From Procambarus clarkii (Eukaryota; Arthropoda; Malacostraca; Decapoda; Cambaridae), in the NCBI RefSeq assembly GCF_040958095.1, contig NC_091160.1, positions 34,603,410 through 34,667,409 on the forward strand: DNA of 64,000 nucleotides. Reading direction: 5' to 3'. Under the pieces are notes generated by a model. The model searched no databases. It saw only the letters and a program-made list of their open reading frames with translations, and was not told the origin of the DNA. Below, piece after piece: positions 43,341-54,451 of the stretch (positions are counted from its first letter, which is position 1; every line of letters starts with the position of its first letter). The position numbers were made by a program, and so were the translations under genes.

Positions 43341-43898
43341 CTGATTCTATGGATCAGGCCTAATCAACGTAGGGAAGTTGTTACAGTATTAAATTAGTTT
43401 CTGAATTATCTACATATAAAATACATAATACTGTATACATATATTTATAATAAATGTAAGCCTCATCACAAGGATCAGCCAGGCTGAGTATGTTATTATA
43501 TATTGAAGTGCTGTGTACAGTTCAGCGTAGCTTAGGCTAGGTGTTTAGGTTATGTTGGCGATTATTTGCATTTGTAGCACGTGGATGAACCATTTACATC
43601 GTTGAGATACGAACAAGGTCATCAGCGTGGCACTGTTCGAACTGTCATTTGCAGCCGTGTGTAAACGGCTTTTGATTTTTAAACAGGGTGTTTATCGGCT
43701 GGATTAACAAGCATTTGCCCTTTGTCGACGAGGACGGACTGGGAAAATGTATGTAAGGTACGATATTTCGAACCCTAAGCTAATATTTTAGTCTCAACGG
43801 ACCCGCGTAATTGTTTTGAAGGGAGTGTCCGGGGATGTTTGGAATGACTACCTGTCAATAGGGAGACGGGTAGCCTGTCCTCTCAATCAAGCCGTCAC
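43341..43898. other. Intron 1: nothing identified
   Basis: No feature supported. Confidence 0.4.
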
Positions 43899-44094
43899 TC
43901 ACGTACCGTCCAAGGAAATATATACTTATCTCTCAGAATGTTCGGTAATACGTTTATTGCTTGTGATGTGTGTGTATGTATGTATTAACACGATGTACTG
44001 AACGGGGTGAGAATAGCTTTAGCTACCTCATCCCTTTGTGTGTATTTTACCTCAATAAACTTAATTTCAATTTTCAATTTCACGTACCGTCCAA
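43899..44094 (+). mobile_element. P-family retroposon with 15-bp target duplication
   Basis: TCACGTACCGTCCAA at 43899-43913 and 44080-44094 flanks a 166-bp P element with an intact CAATAAACTTAATTTCAA end. Confidence 0.93.
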
Positions 44095-44731
44095 CACCTC
44101 AGGTACGACAACAATCTTGAGGTGTCGATAAGTTTAGACAACGTTTATCTCTTAAGGTGCTACAGCTGCAGAGTTAATTACGAAAATTTAGACTTTTTTG
44201 TGCTGGCTTTGAGTCAGTGGCCGGGGGGGGGGGGGTATTATATATATGGAAAACTACCATTAAATTTTGGGGAAGGGTAAAGGGGGGGGGTGCGCCCCCC
44301 AGAGAACATCAGGCCTAATTCTCCTGAAGTTAATATTCTAATTGTTTATTTAGTTTCAGTTGGTAACTCCATCAGACTAGACTAAAGGTTGTATTAATCT
44401 ATTGTCATAATTAAACATGTTAGCTGGTGTTAGTGAACATAAGTTTCCACACGTTTGGTTATTTTTATTATTAGTGTATATGTATGAATTATTATACATA
44501 TACACGAACAGATTAACTACATTTTAATATCGAAATATTTACTAACAGCTTTGGACCGTATCAGGCAGCGATTACCGATCTGTTGCATACATATACACGC
44601 ATTATATATACATGTACATACAAGATACAATAGATGTGCTTTAATACATTGCAAGAAAAAAAAAATTAAGTGTATCTTATTTTATTAATTCTGATAGAAT
44701 TTACCCACTTAAAATTATCTGTTAGATTAAA
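44095..44731. other. Intron 1: AT-rich, nothing identified
   Basis: G-runs at 44224 and 44282. Confidence 0.4.
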
Positions 44732-44846
44732 TACCTGCCCGAAACGCTGCGCGTACTAGTGGCTTTACAAGAGTGTGAATACTATTCTATGTATTCTCAC
44801 ACTCCCAATGTACCTTCTTGTATATAAATAAAATAAATAAAGATTG
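44732..44846 (+). mobile_element. S2 SINE 3' portion
   Basis: CCTGCCCGAAACGCTGCGCG ... CTTGTATATAAATAAAATAA. Confidence 0.8.
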
Positions 44847-45689
44847 TGAAAGCACATTGTAGCAAAGCTTAGTACTAACGCATAACGTTTTGGTAAATAT
44901 ATTTTGCCTTTAGGCTACCCTAATTGTTTTCGTGGGCAGGATTACAAACTTAAGAGTTGTGGGTAGTCAATAGCTTTAGTCAATATAGCCGAGTAGTTCA
45001 GTTAAAACTACCGTTAGTGTCCGTCCTGGGTAACAATCACTAGATGGCATCGTACCCACAAAACGTGCCCACGAGTACCCTTACCTAACGCCGATTCCTA
45101 TTTTAAAATTTCCAAGACTTCCTAGGCTTAAAAAAAAAAAACTTTTCAACAACATTACATACTTCGAAACATTTAAAAAGTTAATTATGACTTGAGGGGC
45201 TAAATAATCAACCAGTTCTTTAAAACTAGATGTAATAAATTAGTTAACCGGTAACTGCAGGGATCAGCTGGGCGGCTCCACAAGGCCTTAGCAACAGCTG
45301 ATGAACCGACCAACTACCGGCTTTTCTAAATAGGTGCAATTTGCAACCTCACTAGTATAACTACATTCCTCCTAACCTCACTACCATCCTCTAACACATG
45401 GCAGCTTCTAATTCTAAATACCCAAACCTATCTCCGTAGATATTTGCATGTGTTTAAAACTTGTAAAAAAAAAGGAATGGGGGGGGGGGTATTATCTTAT
45501 GTCCTATCACTAAATTATCGCAGGAATATTTGCAAGAGGCAAGATAAATTTTAGTTGTATTAAACTTAGCTTGTGGCTTAATTATTAGAGATGTCGGTAA
45601 TTATAGGCAGGTTACACGTGTTAAACTCTTGTTCACTAGAGAACAACGGGTAGTTAAAACTAGTTAAATTGGCCACGCTTTAGGCTCTC
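44847..45689. other. Intron 1 (5' part): nothing identified
   Basis: AT-rich. No additional exon of the LC3 gene recognised. Confidence 0.4.
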
Positions 45690-46003
45690 AGACACGCGAC
45701 AAGCCACGCAACAAGCCACGTAACACACGCAACAAACCACGTAACACACGCAACAAGCCACGCAACAAACCACGTAACACACGCAACAAACCACGTAACA
45801 CACGCAACAAGCCACGTAACACACGCAACAAGCCACGTAACACACGCAACAAGCCACGTAACACACGCAACAAGCCACGTAACACACGCAACAAGCCACG
45901 TAACACACGCAACAAGCCACGCAACAAGCCACGCAACAAGCCACGTAACACACGCAACAAGCCACGTAACACACGCAACAAGCCACGTAACAAACCACGC
46001 AAC
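45690..46003. repeat. 21-bp minisatellite at the start of LC3 intron 1
   Basis: The unit is GCAACAAGCCACGTAACACAC with AAACC variants and some shortened units, around 15 copies. It starts only a few bases past the exon 1 splice donor (46009-46004). The unit is a multiple of three without stops on the gene strand, so read-through from exon 1 stays open for more than 100 codons (VACVTWL repeats). Confidence 0.95.
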
Positions 46004-46009
46004 ACTCAC

Positions 46010-46151
46010 CAAACGTCTTGACCTGCTTGAAGGGCTTGCGTTCGGGCGTGTCGGCGGCCTGCAGAAGACAGCCATCCATCTTGTACACCCGGGCGGGCGT
46101 CTTGGAGCAGAAGACACAGTTGCACGCCGTCATCTTCACATGCGGCTTCAT
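46010..46151 (-). CDS. MAP1LC3: LC3-like protein, coding exon 1 (N-terminus)
   Basis: This exon encodes 47 codons plus one base. Its last residues (RKPFKQVKTF) match the N-terminal helix region of LC3 proteins (PFKQ), which precedes the ubiquitin fold and helps bind cargo receptors and microtubules. The donor is G|GTGAGT, an excellent consensus, and leaves phase 1; exon 2 supplies the two missing bases. The ATG at 46151 is the first in frame. The frame stays open for some distance upstream without another ATG, and Met7 is an alternative start. The stretch before PFKQ is about 40 residues, longer than in the LC3C I recall (around 10-15), and carries cysteines at positions 10, 12, 15 and 28 (TACNCVFCSK, then C28). 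Whether this extension binds metal is unknown. A 21-bp minisatellite begins just inside the intron. Confidence 0.85.
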
Positions 46152-46595
46152 GCTGACAGGGGCGACGATCCCCGCGACGCTACGGCTCCTTGGAGCTCTC
46201 TCTCTTACACACAGACACGGGACAGGAAGCTGCTCGACCGTCTACTGCCTCACTCGAGCGTAATGTGAAGCCTGTTCCACCTTTTCCACAGTACTGGCCG
46301 GGGTGTACCAGCACCTGTAAGGAGGAGGAGAAACACCTGTTCCTTCAGGAGCACTTGGTCTGTTCCGTTCCGTTGGCGTGGGAAGGGAGGGAGTGTTAGC
46401 TAGTGTTGTTACCGTTCATTTTTGCCCAATTGTTTCTGTTCAAGCGAGCTGTCAGCTGGCGCTCCGCCCACGTTAGGTTAAATGTCATTGGTCGAGGAGT
46501 ATGTGCTTGGGTTTTCATTGGCTGGTGGAGCGTGACCCACCCCCTGCTGCTTTCTCATTGGCGTTACGATAAAGGGAATGAGTTTTCATTGGCTG
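46152..46595 (-). promoter_or_regulatory. Putative promoter of the LC3-like gene: four CCAAT boxes and a GC box
   Basis: Upstream of exon 1 the plus strand carries ATTGG (CCAAT on the gene strand) at 46487-46491, 46517-46521, 46557-46561 and 46588-46592, spaced 30, 40 and 31 bp apart. A GGGCGG-type box (plus strand CCGCCC) lies at 46464-46469. Three of the four share a longer context (TTTCATTGGCTG or close to it). Regularly spaced CCAAT boxes are the usual target of NF-Y. I see no convincing TATA box. The transcription start is not determined, so part of this stretch is probably 5' UTR. Confidence 0.55.
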
Positions 46596-47231
46596 ATAGA
46601 GCTTGACACCCACCTTCCACCAACCCTCCCCCACCCCACACCCCCACCCCCACCCCCCTACTCCACTTGACAGGCAAACTGTGCTTGTTGCTAAGCTGCT
46701 CCTCCACTCTCATATCAAGTACACGTGTGATATCAACTTGTAGATATCTTCATACAGCTTACATTGTTCCCCCTCTCCTCTCTTTCTCTTCATTTCTCTT
46801 TCGCCTCTCACTCTCTCTCATGGCACAAGAGTGCCTCACAAGAGTGCCTCACAAGCGTAGGCACTCTCACACCCTCATGGCACCAGGGTGCACTCTCTCT
46901 CCCTAACCAGGACACTGAGTGCGCCAGCCACTCCTCCCATCACTAGACTCGGCACATATTTTAACACATATTCCTTTTTTTCCCGGCCTTTAAAGCAGCG
47001 GCCGCCAGCCGGTGGTCCGTGGGGCAATTTTATTTCTGTATTGTATGTTACTATATATTATCCTTAACTGATAGTTAATGGCATGACATAGTTTGACGTT
47101 AATAACTATCATTCGTTGTGTGGACCGCGGGATTTAAAAATAAATTTGGTAGCAAGCTGCGCCAGGTTAGGCTACAGCTGCCTTAAAAGCCTCAGATGGA
47201 GCCTGATAAAAACCAGCTAAAAATGCGGCTT
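46596..47231. other. Upstream intergenic: pyrimidine-rich, no gene
   Basis: CACCCCCACCCCC and CTCTCT stretches at 46620-46830. No ORF of note. Confidence 0.45.
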
Positions 47232-47362
47232 ATTATTTTATTTATTTATTTATTTATATACAAGAAGGTACATTGGGTTTGTGAGAATACATAGCATAGT
47301 ATTTACAATCTTGTAAAGCCACTAGTACGCGCAGCGTTTCGGGCAGGTCCTTAATCTAACAT
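47232..47362 (-). mobile_element. S2 SINE 3' portion
   Basis: (TTTA)n, CAAGAAGGTACATTGGG, CCACTAGTACGCGCAGCGTT, GGGCAGGTCCTTAATCTAAC. Confidence 0.85.
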
Positions 47363-48107
47363 AATTGTAGGTAGGTAAATTCTAGCAGAATTAATCAAAT
47401 AAAATTAATAAAATTACATATAATAAAAGTGATATTGACTTTTTTTTGCGCATTGGCCTCAATATGTGAGGTGTGTTGGGTTGGTAAAACTGTCGCATTT
47501 TCTACGTAGTTAAGACGAGTGAACATGTTGCTTATATGAAGCAACCAGCCCCCGGTTCCAGCCGAGTGACGTTACCTCGCTACTGAGGGTCTGGAACAGT
47601 AGGGAACGCAATACCTTGTCATTGAGAAGGTCGGCCGGTCACACATCTGCGTACACACTCACACCGTAAGTACGAATATGACCGAAAGAGTAAGATTTAA
47701 TGATTTCTAACACGAATCTTTTCAATATTTCTTATGTTTCTCTTCACTGTCGAGGGAAGTCGAAAAATTAACTCTTCAAAGTTCATCTTCACACTATATT
47801 ATGGTCTGACGCCTAGAGATACATTTTCAAAGACAAATTATATATATATATAGATATAATATATATATAATATATTACATGCCCACTTGGGGATTGTCAG
47901 CCCCAACGAACTCAGTATATAGGCAAGACAACAATGTCCCTCTTTAAGCCAATAACAATGCACAAACAACAGGGCTCCATCAAAGATAATACAGTTACAC
48001 TCTACACCCACTTCAGGACCCCGGGCCAACGCAGAAGTTGGACCGAATGACCCTACAACAGGAACGGAAGTAGACAGAACAACATAAGCTGCCAACATGT
48101 CACATGT
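47363..48107. other. Upstream intergenic: nothing identified
   Basis: AT-dinucleotide stretch at 47838-47878. Confidence 0.4.
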
Positions 48108-48172
48108 TGTTGTTTCTGATTTAGCTACTTAAAACGAAGTGTCCATGTAGCACGGGCTATGGTGAGCCCGTA
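48108..48172 (+). mobile_element. H1 core element
   Basis: CTGATTTAGCTACTTAAAAC ... GTAGCACGGGCTATGGTGAG. No tail module. Confidence 0.8.
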
Positions 48173-48281
48173 GAGCTGTTGATACATTGAATACCTTATT
48201 AATATTCTCCCATGTAATGTCATTCATCCATATGTCACCTAACCACCTCACCATAGGAGGATATAACCAGATGCCTCTAGG

Positions 48282-48355
48282 CATAGTAGAATTTTACGGG
48301 CTATTCATGCCCGTGCCACCTCTTGGGTGGCTTAATCTTTATCATCATAGTTGAA
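48282..48355 (-). mobile_element. H2 element with 10-bp target duplication
   Basis: CATAGTAGAA (48282-48291) and CATAGTTGAA (48346-48355), one mismatch, flank a 54-bp H2 unit, the smallest in the window. Confidence 0.85.
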
Positions 48356-48540
48356 CTTGTCTTTGAGAATGTGAGGTGCGACCTTATGAAACGCATCACT
48401 AGGCGTCAGACATAAATAAAAAAAAGTAAAAATGAACTTTTCGAGAGTTAATTTTTCAACTTCCTGCTTCAGTGAAGAAAAGCATAAGGAATGTTGAGAG
48501 GATTCGTACCAGAATCATAAAGCTAATAGTCCAGGATTAT

Positions 48541-49016
48541 ACCTGGTTGATACCTGGTTGATACCTGGTTGATACCTGGTTGATACCTGGTTGATGGGGT
48601 TCTGGGAGTTCTTCTACTCCCCCAAGCCCGGCCCGAGGCCAGGCTTGACTTGTGAGAGTTTGGTCCACCAGGCTGTTGCTTGGAGCGGCCCGCAGGCCCA
48701 CATATACCTGGTTGATGGGGTTCTGGGAGTTCTTCTACTCCCCAAGCCCGGCCCGAGGCCAGGCTTGACTTGTGAGAGTTTGGTCCACCAGGCTGTTGCT
48801 TGGAGCGGCCCGAGGCCAGGCTTGACTTGTGAGAGTTTGGTCCACCAGGCTGTTGCTTGGAGCGGCCCGCAGGCCCACATATACCTGGTTGATGGGGTTC
48901 TGGGAGTTCTTCTACTCCCCAAGCCCGGCCCGAGGCCAGGCTCGACTTGTGAGAGTTTGGTCCACTAGGCTGTTGCTTGGAGCGGCCCGCAGGCCCACAT
49001 ACCCACCACAGCCCAG
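48541..49016 (+). mobile_element. M-family elements in tandem, with (TACCTGGTTGA)n leader
   Basis: Five copies of TACCTGGTTGA lead into M. M is then repeated about three times, the second cut short by a 40-60-bp internal repeat. Ends CCACCACAGCCC. Apparently grown in place by slippage or unequal exchange. Confidence 0.9.
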
Positions 49017-49054
49017 ATATTTGTATATTTGTCTTTTCAAACTACATTTCGAGG

Positions 49055-49205
49055 ATGAACAAGGATGACTTGAGTCATCCTTAAGATGAGGATGACTCAA
49101 GTCATCCTTGACTTGAGAATGGTCCAGGACGGACCGAAACGTCGTCGTCCCTTCACCTTCTAGTGTGATTTGGTCAACATATCTTCAACCCCGTTACTGT
49201 GTCTC
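49055..49205 (+). repeat. Nested palindromes and D-family repeat
   Basis: AAGGATGACTTGAGTCATCC (palindrome) and GAGGATGACTCAAGTCATCC precede GACTTGAGAATGGTCCAGGA and the D body (CCGAAACGTCGTCGTCCCTT). Confidence 0.8.
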
Positions 49206-49729
49206 GTCATGTGCTTGCACATATTTGTCCTGTCATCTATATATCCGTAATAGTGTCTAGTTACTTGTCCAAGGCAGCCGGCCAGATGCTAGCCTCCTCC
49301 AACTTTGTGGGGTGAATAGTCTGGGGTATAGGACGAACAAAGGCTGGTCGGTAGGGGTCGCCACAAGTCAACAGAGGGCAAGCATGCCACACTCCCATAC
49401 TGACCTCTATGCTTTTGGCATGACCCACTTGCTGCTAAATATCTCAAAAATAAAAATGTTTAAAGCAAATTTTTTCTTATGGTAATATAGTTTCTAATAA
49501 TCATATTATGCCAATAGTAGCATAAAACAGGACTAAAGTCCCGTGGCTTCAGTTAAGGCTTTCTCAAGCCCTGCCATTCTCTCAAAAACAAAGGGTAACT
49601 ATTATAAACAACTCAAGAATGGGAAACTATTATAAACAACTAAAGAATGGGTAACTATTATATATTTTTGAATGTTTCACACAGCTAGGCTCCACCCACC
49701 GGCGGACCATCCACACGTCAATGGGAACG
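49206..49729. other. Intergenic: nothing identified
   Basis: No supported feature. Confidence 0.4.
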
Positions 49730-50225
49730 TTTATATGGGAGAGAGACAGAGATAGAGAGACAGAGGAAGAGACAGATATAGGACAGATATGGGGTCGACC
49801 AAAGCAGGGTGAGACAGGAAGACAGAACAACACATAGACAGAGATAGGGAGAGAAAGTAGGAGAAAAAGATGATGTTTGAAGAAATGGAAGAAGGAAGAA
49901 GTGAGAGAGAGGGGGATGAGAGGGGTGGGGGGAATTTGGAAGAGAGTGTGTGGGGGGGTAGAGAGGGGTTGACAGGGTGGGAGAGTGGGTTGAGAAGGGG
50001 AGTAGAGGGAAGGGGAAGGAACTCGGAGAGGGAGGGGCGGGGGGACAGCGAAAGAGAAATGAGAAGGGGGAAGAGTAGAGAGAGAGAGACCCGGTCGCAG
50101 GTGAAGAGGGAGAGAGGAAGAGATTGGAAGGAGAGGTGTGAGAGAGGAGGAGAAAGTTGGAAAGGGAGATAGAGGGAGAGATTGGAAGACAGGTGGAGTT
50201 GCTACAAGGGAGAGAGAGAGATGGT
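49730..50225. repeat. Purine-rich (GA) tract, about 500 bp
   Basis: GAGAGA/GGGAGA-dominated plus strand with few pyrimidines. The 231-codon minus-strand ORF across it is Ser/Pro/Leu low-complexity. Confidence 0.85.
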
Positions 50226-50828
50226 AGCCGTCAGGTAAATCGGTACATGTGAACCAGGCAACTGTTGTGGGTCGCATACTGGGAAACGCTCCAACGCAGT
50301 ACATTTCTACGCAGGACTTACGCACCTGTTGTGAGTTGCATCCTGGGAGAAATCTAACGTTGGTTCGAGCGACCTTTGAGCAACCTAAACGGCGTGTGCT
50401 AGTTCTAACAACACGCCATAGACAGGTGGACGTTAGCGAGGCCGGCCGCTATAGGCAACCGATGGGTCTAGAAGCTCTATAATTCTCATCACGTGTTTAA
50501 CATGCATTGGGTAATTTATTCTAGCATAATTGCCAATCGAGCAACTTAGTATGGTCTCCCCCATAACATCCAGAGAAAACGGAAATATAATTACTGCCGC
50601 GATAAAATTCATAGAAAACTATAACAATGACACGTATTTCAAGGATAAACTTTTGATAAGTAGAGAAATCCTGTATATAATAATTTGCTTGTCGAGGCCC
50701 AACTAGCCAAGTGCGAGGCTATGAAAAGGTGATCACCAATCCAGTTGCTGGCCAGGCCCACCTGTGGGTAGCCTTATTGGAAAGATTATAGCTTAATTTG
50801 TACAGGGTTTCCCTACAGGTGGTGGACG
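50226..50828. other. Intergenic: nothing identified
   Basis: May contain decayed 5' parts of the following LINE, but no RT motif is readable. Confidence 0.35.
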
Positions 50829-50887
50829 GCCCCATACCCATCCCGTGGGCGGTGGTGGAGGACCTAATAACCACAATCAAGTCCGTC

Positions 50888-50988
50888 CTTAACAACCCAA
50901 CACCAATCAGGTCAGACCTTAACAACCCAACACCAATCAGGTCAGACCTTAACAACCCAACACCAATCAGGTCAGACCTTAACAACTC
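50888..50988 (+). repeat. 30-bp repeat inside the LINE reading frame
   Basis: Three and a half copies of AACAACCCAACACCAATCAG plus GTCAGACCTT, in frame (NPTPIRSDLN). The same unit recurs as a 17-copy array at 52978. Confidence 0.92.
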
Positions 50989-52293
50989 AATTCAATATGT
51001 GAAGGCAAAAGCAAAATCACGACTGAATATAATGAGAGCAATCACAGGGCCCCGTCTAAGAGCGGGACACAGAGTGTTAAGAATGTTTTACATACACGCC
51101 GTTCGTTCCCTGGTTGATTATGCAGCGCCTGTCTTACTCGCTCTTTCTCCTGGTCAGTGGGCAAACGTTGAGGTTATTCAAAATGATGCAATGCGAGTCA
51201 TAACAGGAGCTCCCAGGTGGACTAAAATCCTAAGACTAGAAACCAAGCTAACGTCGATTGAAATAAGGGTAAAAGGGATTGTTGCGTGCAGGCTGACCAA
51301 GATATTGACTGGACCCAGAATCAGTTCACTTAAAGATATAATCACTGGAGCACTAACTCTGGACAGAAGAGCCTCCAATAGCAACAGGTGGACCCATTGT
51401 GCGATAAACACCATCAAATACATTCGATGTAACATAGTCACTGAGAAGGGTGTCGACGATATACATGCAGACTTTGTTATGCAAGCCCCTTGGGAATCTC
51501 TGCCAGCAGACTTTAAAATTATGGTTCTTGAAGGAAAAAAGAACCAGACAAATCCTTATCTGTTACGTAATATTACATAGATGCATATAGAAGCTAACTT
51601 GGCATCCGACAGCTTCACATACTTCACAGATGGATCAGTAAACCAGCAGGGACAAGAAACCGGAGCTGCAGTTAAAGCAGGAAACTCTGTAAATAGTTGG
51701 AGGCTCTCAAATGGGTGTTCGACTTTACAAACAGAGATGCTAGCCATTCAAAAGGCTTTGGAACATGTTCTTGCTGAACACCAACAACATGTTATCATAC
51801 ATACAGATTCGAGAACCGCCATTGAAACCTTGCAACAAGAACACATATGTGATAACATACATCTGATCACAAATGTCATATCATTAATGCAAACACTCAA
51901 ACGACAAGGCCGACGGGTACTTATCAACTGGGTGCCAAGTCATGTGGGAATAATAGGAAATGACATTGCAGACGAAGCTGCAAAACTTGCTACTAAGAGG
52001 AGAAATGTAGACATTTACATACCACAGAGTCTATCACAGATTAAGAAAGTAATTAGAAACAGAGCAATGCAAAAGATGTACAGTGACCACAACACAGCAG
52101 TTACAACATCAGGATCTGCGAATTGGTACAAGAATTCCACCAACTACGAACCACTTAGTTTGATGAAAGGGAACAGTAGAGCAACAGAAGTGCACTTACA
52201 TCGCATCAGGCTTGGATACCCATGTGCATGGGAAATAGGCTTACAGGTTCCGGAAGATGAGAGGAAATGTCAGCACTGTGGAGAAATGCCCGA

Positions 52294-52753
52294 CAGACCA
52301 CTGGAACATTATCTAACACAGTACAGTTACAACCACAACAGACCACTGGAACATTATCTAACACAGTACACAGTTACAGCCACAACAGACCACTGGAACA
52401 TTATCTAACACAGTGCACAGTTACAACCACAACAGACCACTGGAACATTATCTAACACAGTACACAGTTACAACCACAACAGACCACTGGAACATTATCT
52501 AACACAGTGCACAGTTACAGCCACAACAGACCACTGGAACATTATCTAACACAGTGCACAGTTACAGCCACAACAGACCACTGGAACATTATCCAACACA
52601 GTACACAGTTACAGCCACAACAGACCACTGGAACATTGTCTAACACAGTGCACAGTTACAGCCACAACAGACCACTGGAACATTATCTAACACAGTACAC
52701 AGTTACAACCACAACAGACCACTGGAACATTATCCAACACAGTGCACAGTTAC
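52294..52753 (+). repeat. 47-bp tandem expansion within the LINE C-terminus
   Basis: Ten copies of GACCACTGGAACATTATCTA ... CAGTTACARCCACAACA. The ancestral single copy is visible at 24157-24591. 47 is not a multiple of three, so the expansion destroys the frame. Confidence 0.95.
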
Positions 52754-52977
52754 AAACCCATTAAGATTTCAACTTAGATTCAACAGAGCAGAAGTTGTTG
52801 TTAAACACATGGGACAAAATCTTACTGAAGCGACCATACGAGTCATAAATACTCACACTCCGCCCAAGTAAAACAGAAACAAGCAACACTTAGAGGGCCA
52901 GCCAGAGGCTTAGGGCCCGCCCAGTGGGCCACCCAGAGGCTTAGGGCCCACGCAGGAATATCCCTGAAAAATAAAAA

Positions 52978-53487
52978 AATCAGGTCAGACCTTAGCACCA
53001 ATCAGATCAGACCTTAACAACCCAACAACAATCAGGTCAGACCTTAACAACCCAACAACAATCAGGTCGGACCTTAACAACCCAACAACAATCAGGTCGG
53101 ACCTTAACAACCCAACAACAATCAGGTCGGACCTTAACAACCCAACAACAATCAGGTCGGACCTTAACAACCCAACAACAATCAGGTCAGACCTTAACAA
53201 CCCAACAACAATCAGGTCGGACCTTAACAACCCAACAACAATCAGGTCAGACCTTAACAACCCAACAACAATCAGGTCGGACCTTAATAACCCAACAACA
53301 ATCAGGTCGGACCTTAACAACCCAACAACAATCAGGTCGGACCTTAACAACCCAACAACAATCAGGTCGGACCTTAACAACCCAACAACAATCAGGTCGG
53401 ACCTTAACAACCCAACAACAATCAGGTCAGACCTTAACAACCCAACAACAATCAGGTCGGACCTTAACAACCCAACAACAATCAGTG
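52978..53487. repeat. 30-bp minisatellite (LINE-derived unit)
   Basis: About 17 copies of AACAACCCAACAACAATCAG plus GTCRGACCTT, just beyond the LINE 3' end. Confidence 0.97.
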
Positions 53488-53546
53488 CTTTGTTGAATCC
53501 AATCAACAATTTGAGTGTTTTATTTTAAAATATATCCCTTAACGTG

Positions 53547-54150
53547 ATTCGGGATTAGGCTTTACATAGATGATTAGGCTTTACATTGATGATTAGGCTT
53601 TACATAGATGATTAGGCTTTACATTGATGATTAGGCTTTACATTGATGATTAGGCTTTACATTGATGATTAGGCTTTACATAGATGATTAGGCTTTACAT
53701 AGATGATTAGGCTTTACATAGATGATTAGGCTTTACATTGATGATTAGGCTTTACATTGATGATTAGGCTTTACATAGATGATTAGGCTTTACATTGATG
53801 ATTAGGCTTTACATTGATGATTAGGCTTTACATAGATGATTAGGCTTTACATAGATGATTAGGCTTTACATAGATGATTAGGCTTTACATAGATGATTAG
53901 GCTTTACATAGATGATTAGGCTTTACATAGATGATTAGGCTTTACATAGATGATTAGGCTTTACATAGATGATTAGGCTTTACATAGATGATTAGGCTTT
54001 ACATTGATGATTAGGCTTTACATAGATGATTAGGCTTTACATAGATGATTAGGCTTTACATAAATGATTAGGCTTTACATTGATGATTAGGCTTTACATA
54101 GATGATTAGGCTTTACATAAATGATTAGGCTTTACATAGATGATTAGGAT
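53547..54150. repeat. 19-bp minisatellite
   Basis: About 31 copies of GATTAGGCTTTACATAGAT; a TTG-for-TAG variant is interspersed among the copies. Confidence 0.97.
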
Positions 54151-54295
54151 TTATTCAAATATAAATTACAATCATATAGCCATTGTCATCAGAGCCGCCA
54201 TTTTTTTAATCAAAAATATTATATTATATTAATATATTTAAACTAATTCAGCTTAAATAAATCTTCAGGAACAGTACGGGGAGAAACCTATGACA

Positions 54296-54362
54296 AGCAG
54301 CCGGCTTCCTGCCCCGGTCGAGGCCACTAGAGACTGCGTTCCTCAGGTGAAATCAGGTAAGG
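54296..54362 (+). repeat. GGTCGAGGCCACTAG family repeat
   Basis: As at 1-48: GCAGCCGGCTTCCTGCCCCG, then GTCGAGGCCACTAGAGACT and TCAGGTAAGG. Confidence 0.65.
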
Positions 54363-54451
54363 TTTAAAAAATTTTTTTTTAAATATATTTAAAATTTAAA
54401 TTTTAAATCGATTTAAAATTGTATTCCAGCATAGGCTAACAAAACTAAACC

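Larger units (their letters stand above)
50829..52890 (+). pseudogene. RNase H-encoding LINE (I/Jockey-like), 3' half
   Basis: The frame runs from RT thumb/linker (AKSRLNIMRAITGPRLRAG, VLRMFYIHAVRSLVDYAAPV, VIQNDAMRVITGAPR) to a TAG at 51578-51580, and resumes in the same frame. RNase H follows with all four catalytic acids (Asp17 in YFTDGS, Glu52 in TEMLAIQ, Asp76 in HTDSRT, Asp128 in GNDIADEAA, numbered from 51581). Then comes the C-terminal region (YPCAWEIGLQVPEDE, CQHCGEMPD). The C-terminus is broken by a 47-bp tandem expansion (52294-52753), after which LRFQLRFN..., THTPPK and the stop resume. LINEs of this kind copy their RNA at the target site. The catalytic RT core is absent. Confidence 0.85.

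Noticed and set aside
52978-54150. CRISPR-like arrays
   Set aside because: Head-to-tail tandem repeats with no unique spacers, in a eukaryotic genome.
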